A stretch of DNA of 60,070 nucleotides from Thermodesulfobacteriota bacterium (GTDB taxonomy: Bacteria; Desulfobacterota; WTBG01; CAIYCZ01; CAIRTM01): positions 1 through 60,070 of the forward strand of contig JANQGV010000207.1 in assembly GCA_028282925.1 (NCBI GenBank). Reading direction: 5' to 3'. Under the pieces are notes generated by a model that was not told the DNA's origin, did no database searches, and saw only the letters and a list, made by a program, of their open reading frames with translations. The position numbers and the translations under genes are program-made. This document shows positions 16,603 to 23,901 of this stretch, piece after piece (the first letter of the stretch is position 1; each line of letters starts with the position of its first letter).

Positions 16603-17201
16603 GGTGTCGCTCCTTTTTGTTGTTCGCACAGTGTGCGCAGTTTCAACAGACATCGTTTCAGCCGTGAGGCAACGGTGCCCATGGGAAGCTGTAAGGCTTT
16701 GGCAATTTCTTCGTAGGACTGATCCTGGTAGTAGCGCAGCCTGATAAGCATCCTGCAGCGTTCACTGATGGCGTTCAGTGATACCCGCACCATCTTTATC
16801 GTTTCAATATTTTCAAGCAGGCTGCTGAATGAAGAACGTTTGTCTTCCAGTGCCAGTTCCGCGGCCTGGCTTTCATCGTGCAGTGAAACCACGTTTTTTT
16901 CGCCGCTTCTTTTGCCGGCGGATTGTTTCCTGATGTGGGAAATGCATTTATTCTTTGCAATGTTTGATGCAAACGTCTCAAGCGAGCAATCAAACTTGAA
17001 TGTTTTGAGTGAGACGACCAGGCTGGCCAGCACTTCCTGCATGACTTCTTCGGCTTCCTGGTTGCTGAACCCCCACGTTTTCCAGTGGGTGATATAATAG
17101 ATGGTTCCGCAGGTGCGATTATACAGCAGAACCCATGCATCCTGGTTGCCTGCCAGGCAGTGCCGTACTAACTCCCGATCATTATCGATTGCAACCGGCA
17201 A
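16599..17201 (-). CDS. ECF-type RNA polymerase sigma factor
   Basis: A sigma-70 family, extracytoplasmic-function type protein of 200 residues. Region 2 includes ELVRHCLAGNQDAW and the helix ending EAEEVMQEVLASL; region 4 has LRYYQDQSYEEIAKALQLPM followed by GTVASRLKRCLLKL, the -35 recognition helix-turn-helix. The start chosen is TTG at 17201, with AGGGGAGG eight bases upstream; it gives the family's usual length. ATG at 17327 adds 42 residues with no ribosome binding site. First gene of the operon sigma-anti-sigma-CHAT-lipoprotein, all overlapping or within 24 bp. ECF operons usually autoregulate; I could not identify the promoter in the 187-bp gap upstream of 17327. Confidence 0.88.
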   Translation of the reverse strand: MPVAIDNDRELVRHCLAGNQDAWVLLYNRTCGTIYYITHWKTWGFSNQEAEEVMQEVLASLVVSLKTFKFDCSLETFASNIAKNKCISHIRKQSAGKRSGEKNVVSLHDESQAAELALEDKRSSFSSLLENIETIKMVRVSLNAISERCRMLIRLRYYQDQSYEEIAKALQLPMGTVASRLKRCLLKLRTLCEQQKGATP

Positions 17202-17514
17202 AAAAGGAGCCTCCCCTGAAAAAAATAGCGGTACAGAACCGGTGCCTGTGGCGAAACAAACAAAAGATCTATGATTTTGTGCGATATCTTCAATAAGAGT
17301 GTTCTTTTTAGTGAATGATTTTTGCATATTTCAACGCAATAAGAAATACTTTTATCAAGCTGCCTGAGCAGGGGGGCAGTGTTGTTATGAAATGCCGGGG
17401 CAGTGGGACGGCGAGTCTGGAAAAGCAGAGTTATAGCCGCGTTTTCTGCATCGGCACAGTATTTCTCTAAAAAGGATAGTCGCAAAAAAGGAAATTTTGT
17501 TCCGTATATATTAT

Positions 17515-18474
17515 TTACGGAATGAGGGTCTTTAGATCGTCGAGGGCACCGGTGCGGGTTGTGGTATAGGCTGTTTTAAGTGCATCGGGGGTGTTGTGTT
17601 TTTTGACTTTTTTATTGCAGTACCAGGCTATTTCCAGCAGCACATAGGCCCGGTAAAAATCATCGCAGGCATCAAAACACCGGCGTTTCTCGGGTGGGAG
17701 TTCCTCAAAATAGGCTTTTTCAAAGGCTTTCCGGGCGGAAGGGTTGTCGCCGAAGAGAAAAAACGCCAATCGGTAATATTCCAGGGGGTATGGCTGGTAT
17801 TTTATGGCTTCATTGTCCAGGATATACATGTCGCCGTTGTCGGAAAGCAGAATGTTCCGGGCGTTTACATCGCCATGGCACAGGCTGAACACTTTAATCT
17901 CCTTTGTTTTTTCCTTGTTGGTGTCAAACCACTGCCGGTAGCGCTGTGCATCAGGGGCCGCAAGCAGTGAGGCGGTTTCCTGGAGGGCTTTGAGCCGTTT
18001 GTCCACCTTTTTCATGAGCTTGCGGGTATAGCCGTATTTTTTACCCGAGGTGAAGCGGCCCCACCTGGAGCTTGTAATGCGGTGCATGTTGGCGTAAAAC
18101 GATGCTATACGGCCGATGCTGTCCGAAAAGTCGTCGGTATCCGCCAGTGTTTTGCCCTCGATTTTTTCCTCACAGGAAAAATAGCATCCAAAACGGCTGA
18201 ACGTCTTTTTTGATGTGTCCGAGAAAAAGGTTTTCGGAACCGGGATATTGATCCGGCTCAGGAATCTGTTTGCCAGGAGGGTATTTTTGATGCGGTCTTT
18301 ATCTCTGAATCCTTTCAGGATGAAACTGCCCCTTCCAGGGATTTCCAGGAAAAAGATGTGATTGCGGTTGCCCAGTTCGGTAGGGGTGAGCTCGAACCGG
18401 CGGCCTTCCGAATCCAGGCGCGGCAGTATCTTTTTTGCGGCATATTTTTCCAGTTTGTCCAGTGCGATGTCCAT
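17515..18474 (-). CDS. APH/choline-kinase-fold phosphotransferase
   Basis: A 319-residue cytoplasmic kinase-fold protein. LCHGDVNARNILL carries the HGD-x4-N catalytic loop and MYILDNEAIKY the metal-binding Asp, as in aminoglycoside phosphotransferase, choline kinase and fructosamine kinase families. FILKGFRDKDR probably holds the ATP-contacting Lys. The substrate cannot be predicted; envelope or small-molecule phosphorylation are possibilities. The start taken is ATG 18474 (MDIALDKLEKYAA). An AAGGAG lies 14 bases upstream, rather far, and a longer form from 18570 has poor-quality N-terminal sequence. Divergent from thrC. Confidence 0.75.
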   Translation of the reverse strand: MDIALDKLEKYAAKKILPRLDSEGRRFELTPTELGNRNHIFFLEIPGRGSFILKGFRDKDRIKNTLLANRFLSRINIPVPKTFFSDTSKKTFSRFGCYFSCEEKIEGKTLADTDDFSDSIGRIASFYANMHRITSSRWGRFTSGKKYGYTRKLMKKVDKRLKALQETASLLAAPDAQRYRQWFDTNKEKTKEIKVFSLCHGDVNARNILLSDNGDMYILDNEAIKYQPYPLEYYRLAFFLFGDNPSARKAFEKAYFEELPPEKRRCFDACDDFYRAYVLLEIAWYCNKKVKKHNTPDALKTAYTTTRTGALDDLKTLIP

Positions 18475-18601
18475 CGTAAAACAGGTAACTCCTTTTGAAC
18501 AGCCCTGAGTGTTTAGAATGTTTTTACGGTTGATCCTTTCAATAGTACAGAACAGCGGCCCATCAGGCAAGAAACTTTTCCGCCCGCTGCAATCACAGTG
18601 G

Positions 18602-18630
18602 TTGACTACCGCTAAAATTTAGTATAACTT
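18602..18630 (+). promoter_or_regulatory. possible thrC promoter
   Basis: TTGACT at 18602-18607, with TATAAC (15-bp spacer) or TAACTT (17-bp spacer) downstream, lies in the AT-rich gap ahead of thrC. It is consensus-like in the -35 box only, so this is a weak call. It implies a leader of about 90 bases. Confidence 0.3.
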
Positions 18631-18727
18631 ACTAAGATAGTTTGATTTTTTATATACTATGTTAAAGCTTCCGCCCTGTTTGGGCGAAGATATCTGAACA
18701 GAATTGAAAGGTGAGAAAGTACGTATC

Positions 18728-20149
18728 ATGGAGTTTTTAGACAAAAATATCGATCTGGCCCCGGAACATATCCGCAAGCACCTTGTCCCGACGTATGGAG
18801 GCGATGTGGTGTATGAGTGTATTGCATGCGGGGAAACCTTTGCAATCGACCAGTTTTTATATACCTGTCCGACCTGCGGCAGTTTGCTGCGTCTTGAAAA
18901 CCGGGCATTCGACGAACTGAAACAGATCGACGGCAAGACCTGGCAGGAAATATTCGATTACCGGAAACTGCTGAACATTGAGCCCCTGAAAGGGATTTTT
19001 CTCTTCAAGGAACTGCTGTTTCCCACGGTACCGCTGCAGGACATTATTTACCTGGGCGAGGGCCATACCGCAATCGTCAAATCGAACCCGGAGCTGAGCA
19101 GCCTGGTGGGGATGGAGTTTTATGTTAAAAACGACGGCTTCAACCCTTCGGCCAGCTTCAAGGACCGGGGCATGGCAAGCGCCATCAGCTTCATCAACTA
19201 TTCCATTAAAAAGCGGGGATTAAGCGAGGTGCTGGGTATCTGCGCCTCAACGGGAGATACATCGGCGGCCGCCGCCCTGTACCTGAGCTACCTTGACAAG
19301 AGTATCGTCCGGTCGGTGGTTCTGCTGCCAAAGGGCAAGGTAACCCCCCAGCAGCTTTCGCAGCCCCTGGGAAGCGGGGCAACCGTGATTGAAATCCCCG
19401 GTGTTTTTGACGACTGCATGCGGGTGGTTGAAGAGCTGGCCGAGAAATACCAGGTGTGCCTGCTGAACTCCAAAAACCCGGTCCGCATTATGGGCCAGAA
19501 GTCCTACGCGTATGAAATAGCCCAGCAATGCGACTACGATACCGGTGATCTGGTGGTGGTTGTACCGGTGGGTAACGCCGGTAATGTAACAGCCATTATG
19601 GAAGGGTTCCTGGATCTGTACCGCCTGAACATTGTTCAGGAACTGCCCCTTATTCTTGCGGTGCAGAGCAAACATGCCAACCCGGTTGCCGCCTGGAACG
19701 CAACCGGCCGGTACGAGCCCATGAAGGTGCAATCCAGCGTGGCCCAGGCGGCCATGATCGGCGATCCTGTTTCGTTTCCCAAGGTGCGCAAGCTGGTTAA
19801 AGAGCATTTCAAGGACCGTTTTTTAACCGTCGATCTGAACGAGCAGGAGATCATTGAAGGCATGCTGCAGGCCAACCGTTACGGCCACGTTGTGTGTACC
19901 CAGGGCGGCGAGTCCATTGCCGGGCTGGCCCGGGCGGTCAGGGACGGCATTGTCGACAAGAACAAGCGTGTTGTGGTCGACTCAACGTCGCATCAGTTGA
20001 AGTTTTCCAATTTTCAGGATATGTATTTTAGAAATGCATTTCCCCCTGAGTACGAGATACAGGCCCAGGATGCATTCGTCAATGCACCGGTTCAGCTTGA
20101 TGCATCGGCAACGTCAATAGCGCAGTATCTTTCATTAAAAGAAAAATAG
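18728..20149 (+). CDS. thrC: threonine synthase
   Basis: A 473-residue fold-type II PLP enzyme that converts O-phosphohomoserine to threonine. The N-terminus has a zinc-ribbon-like pair of CxxC motifs (CIAC, CPTC), as in the longer threonine synthases. The Schiff-base lysine is Lys145 in PSASFKDRGMA. ICASTGDTSAAAA binds the phosphate side, and VVPVGNAGNVTAIMEG is the PLP-phosphate loop. The start taken is ATG 18728, with AAAGGTGAG about 12 bases before it; TTG at 18704 is possible. The stop TAG is immediately followed by the ATG of a response regulator, so the three genes thrC, regulator and MBL hydrolase form one operon. Confidence 0.94.
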   Translation: MEFLDKNIDLAPEHIRKHLVPTYGGDVVYECIACGETFAIDQFLYTCPTCGSLLRLENRAFDELKQIDGKTWQEIFDYRKLLNIEPLKGIFLFKELLFPTVPLQDIIYLGEGHTAIVKSNPELSSLVGMEFYVKNDGFNPSASFKDRGMASAISFINYSIKKRGLSEVLGICASTGDTSAAAALYLSYLDKSIVRSVVLLPKGKVTPQQLSQPLGSGATVIEIPGVFDDCMRVVEELAEKYQVCLLNSKNPVRIMGQKSYAYEIAQQCDYDTGDLVVVVPVGNAGNVTAIMEGFLDLYRLNIVQELPLILAVQSKHANPVAAWNATGRYEPMKVQSSVAQAAMIGDPVSFPKVRKLVKEHFKDRFLTVDLNEQEIIEGMLQANRYGHVVCTQGGESIAGLARAVRDGIVDKNKRVVVDSTSHQLKFSNFQDMYFRNAFPPEYEIQAQDAFVNAPVQLDASATSIAQYLSLKEK

Positions 20150-20539
20150 ATGCACAACACCACGGGGATTACTGTTAAAAAAATAATGATTATTGACGAT
20201 AGCACTACTATCGCCAATTTTATGAAGCGGGTGCTTATCAACGCCGGGTACGCGGTGGAAACCGTTATAGACAGTGCCACGGTTTTTGACGGCTGCCTGC
20301 TTGAATTTGCCCCGGACCTGTTTATAATCGACATTAATATGCCCCGGTTCGACGGCTATTATGTGCTTGATACCATTAAAAAGAACAATATTTGTCCTAA
20401 ATCAAAAATCATGATGTGCTCCACCAAGTTTTTTGAGCAGGATGTCAACAAGGCCAGAAATCTAGGGGCCGACGATTTTCTGGCAAAACCATTCACCGAT
20501 CAGGAACTGATCGATAAAGTATCTTCACTGGTTGGATGA
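20150..20539 (+). CDS. single-domain response regulator (CheY-like)
   Basis: A 129-residue receiver domain without output domain. The acidic pair Asp16/Asp17, phospho-acceptor Asp61 (FIIDINMP), Ser91 (switch Ser/Thr) and Lys113 (LAKPF) are all present. It follows thrC directly (TAG then ATG) and precedes the MBL hydrolase by 3 bp. The partner kinase is not in the window. It may signal by protein-protein contact, perhaps with the next gene's product, given that the two are translated together; this is inference from position. The start has no strong ribosome binding site, consistent with coupling to thrC translation. Confidence 0.9.
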   Translation: MHNTTGITVKKIMIIDDSTTIANFMKRVLINAGYAVETVIDSATVFDGCLLEFAPDLFIIDINMPRFDGYYVLDTIKKNNICPKSKIMMCSTKFFEQDVNKARNLGADDFLAKPFTDQELIDKVSSLVG

Positions 20540-20542
20540 CCT

Positions 20543-21460
20543 ATGGGCGGGCAACTGGAGATTACCTATTGGGGGGTCCGGGGATCTCTTCCGGTATCTG
20601 ATCCCGGGAAAATACGTTACGGCGGGAGCACCTCCTGCGTAGAAATAAAAGCCGACAACGGCACGCGGCTGGTGTTCGACGGCGGCAGCGGTATCAGTTC
20701 GCTGGGCAATGCCTGCATGCAGAGCGGTTTGCCCGAGCCGCTGCCCGTTTTTATCACCCACCCCCACTGGGACCACATCCAGGGGCTTCCATTCTTTGCC
20801 CCGGCCTTTATTCCCGGCAATGCCATCACCTTTTACGGCTGCAACCAGGGTGAGATGCCCTTTGAGAACGTGCTGCGGCAGCAGATGCAGTCGCCGTATT
20901 TTCCCGTCGACCTGGAAAACTGGGCCGCCGATATCGCCTTTGAGGCTGTCAGCGAAACCGAAGTGAATATAAACGGCCTTACGGTGCGCTCCACCTATGT
21001 AGAGCACCCGGGCATGACCCTTGGATTCCGGATTGAGTACGGTGAAAAGTCGGTGGTGTACATTCCGGACAATGAGCCGTTTGCGAAATTCCCCCTGGAA
21101 AAAGTGTTCAGCGAACAGGGCGCTCCCGGCGATGAGCTTGATATGGAATCGGTCTTCCTGCTGGACCAGAAAGAGAAGTTCTTTGGTTTTATCGGTGATG
21201 CCGATGTGCTGATTCACGACGCCCAGTACACACCGGAAGAATATCCGGCAAAAACCGGCTGGGGCCATTCAAGCTTTGAGCTTACGGTGCAGACCGCGCT
21301 CTACGGCAACGTAAGACAACTCGTGCTCTTTCACCACGACCCCATCCGCACCGACGATGAAATCGACGATATGGTAGACCGTTCCCGCCACATAGCCGCC
21401 GAACAGGGCAGCAGCATGCAGATTAGTGCCGCACGGCAGAATACCTCGACCACCATTTAA
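20543..21460 (+). CDS. metallo-beta-lactamase-fold hydrolase
   Basis: A 305-residue MBL-fold protein with the metal motif HPHWDH (His73, His75, Asp77, His78) and further ligands in VEHPGMTLGF, IHDAQYTPEEY and FHHDP. The N-terminus ITYWGVRGSLPVSDP and the 'GG-STSCVEI' strand put it near the PhnP/cyclic-nucleotide phosphodiesterase-like branch that includes RNase Z relatives. The likely substrate is a phosphodiester, perhaps a cyclic nucleotide; this is not provable here. It sits three bases after a receiver-only response regulator, suggesting control by phosphorylation of that partner. No signal peptide, so cytoplasmic. Confidence 0.88.
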   Translation: MGGQLEITYWGVRGSLPVSDPGKIRYGGSTSCVEIKADNGTRLVFDGGSGISSLGNACMQSGLPEPLPVFITHPHWDHIQGLPFFAPAFIPGNAITFYGCNQGEMPFENVLRQQMQSPYFPVDLENWAADIAFEAVSETEVNINGLTVRSTYVEHPGMTLGFRIEYGEKSVVYIPDNEPFAKFPLEKVFSEQGAPGDELDMESVFLLDQKEKFFGFIGDADVLIHDAQYTPEEYPAKTGWGHSSFELTVQTALYGNVRQLVLFHHDPIRTDDEIDDMVDRSRHIAAEQGSSMQISAARQNTSTTI

Positions 21461-21607
21461 TGTTCTTAAATGGTATCAATTCCACGGCAGTGGATGCATC
21501 AGGAATGTCTTGATAATGCGTGTTGGTAGTGCTAGGAATGGTAGCATAAAATCTTCCTGGGGCTGCTACAGTTTTGATTCTTATTGTCTGTGGTTTAACT
21601 TGAAAGA

Positions 21608-21641
21608 GTAGGGTGGGTGGAGCACAAGCGAAACCCACCAT
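21608..21641 (+). repeat. REP repeat left of RAYT gene
   Basis: GTAGGGTGGGTGGAGCACAA followed by GCGAAACCCACCAT. GTGGGT pairs with ACCCAC to make a hairpin. The unit is found inverted at 22215-22247. Immediately upstream, 21588-21611 is a 24-base segment (starting CTGTGGTTTAACTTGAAAG) that recurs directly at 22251-22274, with changes at two positions. Confidence 0.8.
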
Positions 21642-21654
21642 GAGAAGCGTAAAA

Positions 21655-22206
21655 ATGCCACAATACCGACGCCATTATCAGTGGGGAGGGATCTATTTCT
21701 TTACGGTTGTGACGTATGAACGCATACCGATATTTCAAGATGTTGCTGCCGTAGACCTTTTGAGGGAATGCTTTAAGTCTGTGATGTCAGAGCATCCGTT
21801 TATTATCGACGCGATAGTCGTTATGCCCGACCATATTCATTGTATATGGTCGCTTCATGAAAGCGATTATGATTTTTCCAAACGCTGGAAAAAAATAAAA
21901 TCAAGATTTACCAGGCGGTATACAGCGGGTTTGGGCAATATGTCATTGTGTCCAACGCATTCGAGGGTAAAAAAGGGGGAGAAAGGAGTTTGGCAAAGAC
22001 GTTTCTGGGAGCACACAATAAGAGACGATCAGGATTATCAAGCCCATTGTGATTACATACATTACAACCCGGTAAAGCATGGCCTTGTTAAAAGACCCGG
22101 TGAATGGCAGCATTCGAGTGTTCACCGTTTTGTTGAGAAGGGTTTGTGTGCAAAGGATTGGGCTGCAGAGCCGCTTGTGTTCCCTGAAGGTATGGGCGGT
22201 GAATAA
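21655..22206 (+). CDS. REP-associated tyrosine transposase (RAYT, Y1_Tnp/TnpA-REP family)
   Basis: A 183-residue protein of the Y1 (IS200-like) transposase fold specialised for REP sequences. The HUH motif is MPDHIHCIW, and the catalytic Tyr lies in the YIHYNPVKHGLV region, followed by the typical WQHSSVHRFVEKG ending. VWQRRFWEHTIRDDQDY is a strong family mark. ATG at 21655 is preferred (MPQYRRHYQWGG is the family start); a frame from 21613 would run through the left REP. The gene is flanked by inverted REPs 14 bp before and 9 bp after it, the classical RAYT arrangement. Confidence 0.93.
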   Translation: MPQYRRHYQWGGIYFFTVVTYERIPIFQDVAAVDLLRECFKSVMSEHPFIIDAIVVMPDHIHCIWSLHESDYDFSKRWKKIKSRFTRRYTAGLGNMSLCPTHSRVKKGEKGVWQRRFWEHTIRDDQDYQAHCDYIHYNPVKHGLVKRPGEWQHSSVHRFVEKGLCAKDWAAEPLVFPEGMGGE

Positions 22207-22214
22207 AGACTGCA

Positions 22215-22247
22215 ATGGTGGGTTTCACTTCGTTGCACCCACCCTAC
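22215..22247 (-). repeat. REP repeat right of RAYT gene
   Basis: Inverted copy of the left REP; read on the minus strand it starts GTAGGGTGGGTGCAACGAAG and ends ACCCACCAT. The stem ends are kept while the loop differs. Together with 21608-21641 it brackets the transposase gene. Confidence 0.8.
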
Positions 22248-22270
22248 GCACTGTGGTTTAAGTTGAAAGC

Positions 22271-22322
22271 GTAGCGACTGTACTAAATGTCAATAGCTAT
22301 TGACATTTAGTACAGTCGCTAC
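22271..22322. repeat. 52-bp perfect palindrome
   Basis: Twenty-six bases (22271-22296, starting GTAGCGACTGTACTAAATGT) are followed without spacer by their exact reverse complement (22297-22322). The centre is AATAGCTATT. The left end GTAG also ends the direct repeat at 22251-22274. No T-tract on either side, so it is not an ordinary terminator, although it lies between convergent genes. It could be two abutting REP units or the end of a mobile element. Confidence 0.9.
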
Positions 22323-22388
22323 GTCTGAACGTAAGCCCTAGTAGTGTGCAAGCCATGCCCCGTCACCCATGCAAACTGTCCCTTATAC

Positions 22389-23333
22389 CTACCCCACAAG
22401 CCAGCCCCTTAGCAGGAACATTGCCGGCAGTATGAGAACGAGGAAGATGAGCGTATTGCAGACCAGCAGTGACGATGCAAGGCGGGTGTCGAGCTCGAAC
22501 AGTACCGAGGTTACCACCGAATAAATCGCAACCGGCATGCAGGCCTGTATGAGAATGACCGCCTGAAGGACAGGGGCTACCTGAAAGAGTTGCAGCAGGA
22601 TGTATGCTGTCAGCGGGACGACAAGGAATTTGATACATGCCATATAACTATGCTGGGAGAGGAGCCCTTTGAGGTCTATCCGGGTAAAGTTGATGCCGAG
22701 AGTCAGGTAATAGAGGGAAATGGAACAGATCAGAAGCGGATCGACGGGGATAGCCAGATCGGGCCGTTCATACCCCATGCTTTTCAGTGCGAGGGCCAGC
22801 AGCATTGCAAGTAACGGAAGGTTACGCAAGTCGAAAATAATATCTTTGAGAAGGTGCTCGCCGGGGGTTCTCCGGCCGGTCAGCGTTTTGATAAGGGGGA
22901 AAATCAGACCGAACACATAGGGGATGAAGTACAGGACCATAATAACCGAAAGCCCCAGGCCCTGTTCGCCCATGAACAGGTAACAGAGAAAGCCCCCCAT
23001 GGTAAACCCGTGATTGGCAAGGGTTGCGCTTATCAGGTAGGTGTAGCGCTTTTTTTTGTTGAGATGCAGCAGGGGAAGGGTCAGCGCGCCGGCGGCCAGC
23101 CCAACCAGCACCAGCCCCAGGCCTGCAACGGGCAGCAAGAGCAGATCGGGAGAAATGTTGAGCCCCCAGACGCACCAGAAGACAATAACCGGTTCCAGGC
23201 CGATAATGTTCAGACGCAGTATGCTGTTGGTGAATTTCCGTGGATCGCGGAAACGGCCCTGTACTGCAAAGCCGATAAAGAACGGCAACAGGATGCAGAG
23301 CTGGAATATGATGCATTTAGTGATAATGGACAT
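22389..23333 (-). CDS. AEC-family (auxin efflux carrier-like) transporter
   Basis: A 314-residue integral membrane protein with about ten hydrophobic helices, broken in the middle by a short polar loop (TLTGRRTPGEHLLKD), the two-halves layout of the AEC/BASS fold. Conserved features are SATLANHGFTMGGF, LYYLTLGINFTRIDL and the C-terminal ACMPVAIYSVVTSVLFELD. Family members export or exchange organic acids such as malate or malonate, and auxin in plants; the substrate here is unknown. ATG at 23333 has GCGGA upstream. It stands alone and is convergent with the RAYT. Confidence 0.88.
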   Translation of the reverse strand: MSIITKCIIFQLCILLPFFIGFAVQGRFRDPRKFTNSILRLNIIGLEPVIVFWCVWGLNISPDLLLLPVAGLGLVLVGLAAGALTLPLLHLNKKKRYTYLISATLANHGFTMGGFLCYLFMGEQGLGLSVIMVLYFIPYVFGLIFPLIKTLTGRRTPGEHLLKDIIFDLRNLPLLAMLLALALKSMGYERPDLAIPVDPLLICSISLYYLTLGINFTRIDLKGLLSQHSYMACIKFLVVPLTAYILLQLFQVAPVLQAVILIQACMPVAIYSVVTSVLFELDTRLASSLLVCNTLIFLVLILPAMFLLRGWLVG

Positions 23334-23456
23334 GTTTTTTCCGCGGAGGCTGTTTTATGTCAGCCAGTATTATCCCACTCTTTGCCGGGTGATTGCAACA
23401 GGATTGACCGGGGGGTGCTTCTAGCTAAGATTTCTAAATCCATAGCTTACAGCCGG

Positions 23457-23785
23457 CGACCCGAATAGCTTTGAGTTATTTGGGGATAATACGTTTATAA
23501 GACGCTACGCGTCTTCTACCCCTTTGTCTTGCCACCTGCGGTGACAAGAGCTGCGCACTTTGCTTTTTGCCTGCGACAAAGAGCTGCAAGCGGTCAATCC
23601 GGAGGATTGACTCAAAGGGGGAAAAGAAAGGGCGCCCTGCAACTTGTCCCGCCTTGACAGGCGGGATACCCTCGCAGTACGATTTCAGTCGGCGGGTCAA
23701 CAAACTCGCCCCTGAGAAACGGGGCTCAAACATGTCGACCCTTGTGTCCTCCTGAAATCGTTGCACTCGGCTGCATTGCAATGGG
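23457..23785. repeat. dispersed structured repeat, copy B
   Basis: The fullest copy. It starts GCGACCCGAA like copy C and has the AAGACGC-TAC-GCGTCTT hairpin at 23499-23515. An outer stem CCCCTTTG (23519-23526)/CAAAGGGG (23613-23620) replaces the CTTTTCTTTG/CAAAGAAAAG stem of A and C. Inside it is GTCAATCC/GGATTGAC (23593-23611). The shared core with CCTGCAACTTGTCCCGCC follows. CCCC (23709-23712) pairs with GGGG (23721-23724), and CGATTTCAG (23680-23688) with CTGAAATCG (23752-23760). Apparent open frames here are by-products. The rest of the 23334-23901 gap shows nothing recognisable. Confidence 0.85.
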
Positions 23786-23901
23786 ATTAAGAAAGTCCGT
23801 AAGTCATCAATGGTAACTATTTATTAATGCAAATGTGAATGTGGTGATTACTGCGCCTAGGTGCTGCGCTGGGTGGGTGTAACGTGGGCAAGGGACAACG
23901 A

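Noticed and set aside
17500-17522. TTCCGTA/TACGGAA dyad at the end of the APH-fold kinase gene as a terminator
   Set aside because: Only seven pairs, overlapping the stop codon, and no proper T-run; too weak to call.
23476-23781. Hypothetical protein on the minus strand within the dispersed repeat
   Set aside because: It follows the repeat and its hairpins. The same arises at copy C (59732-59992), and the copies differ by indels that break the frame.
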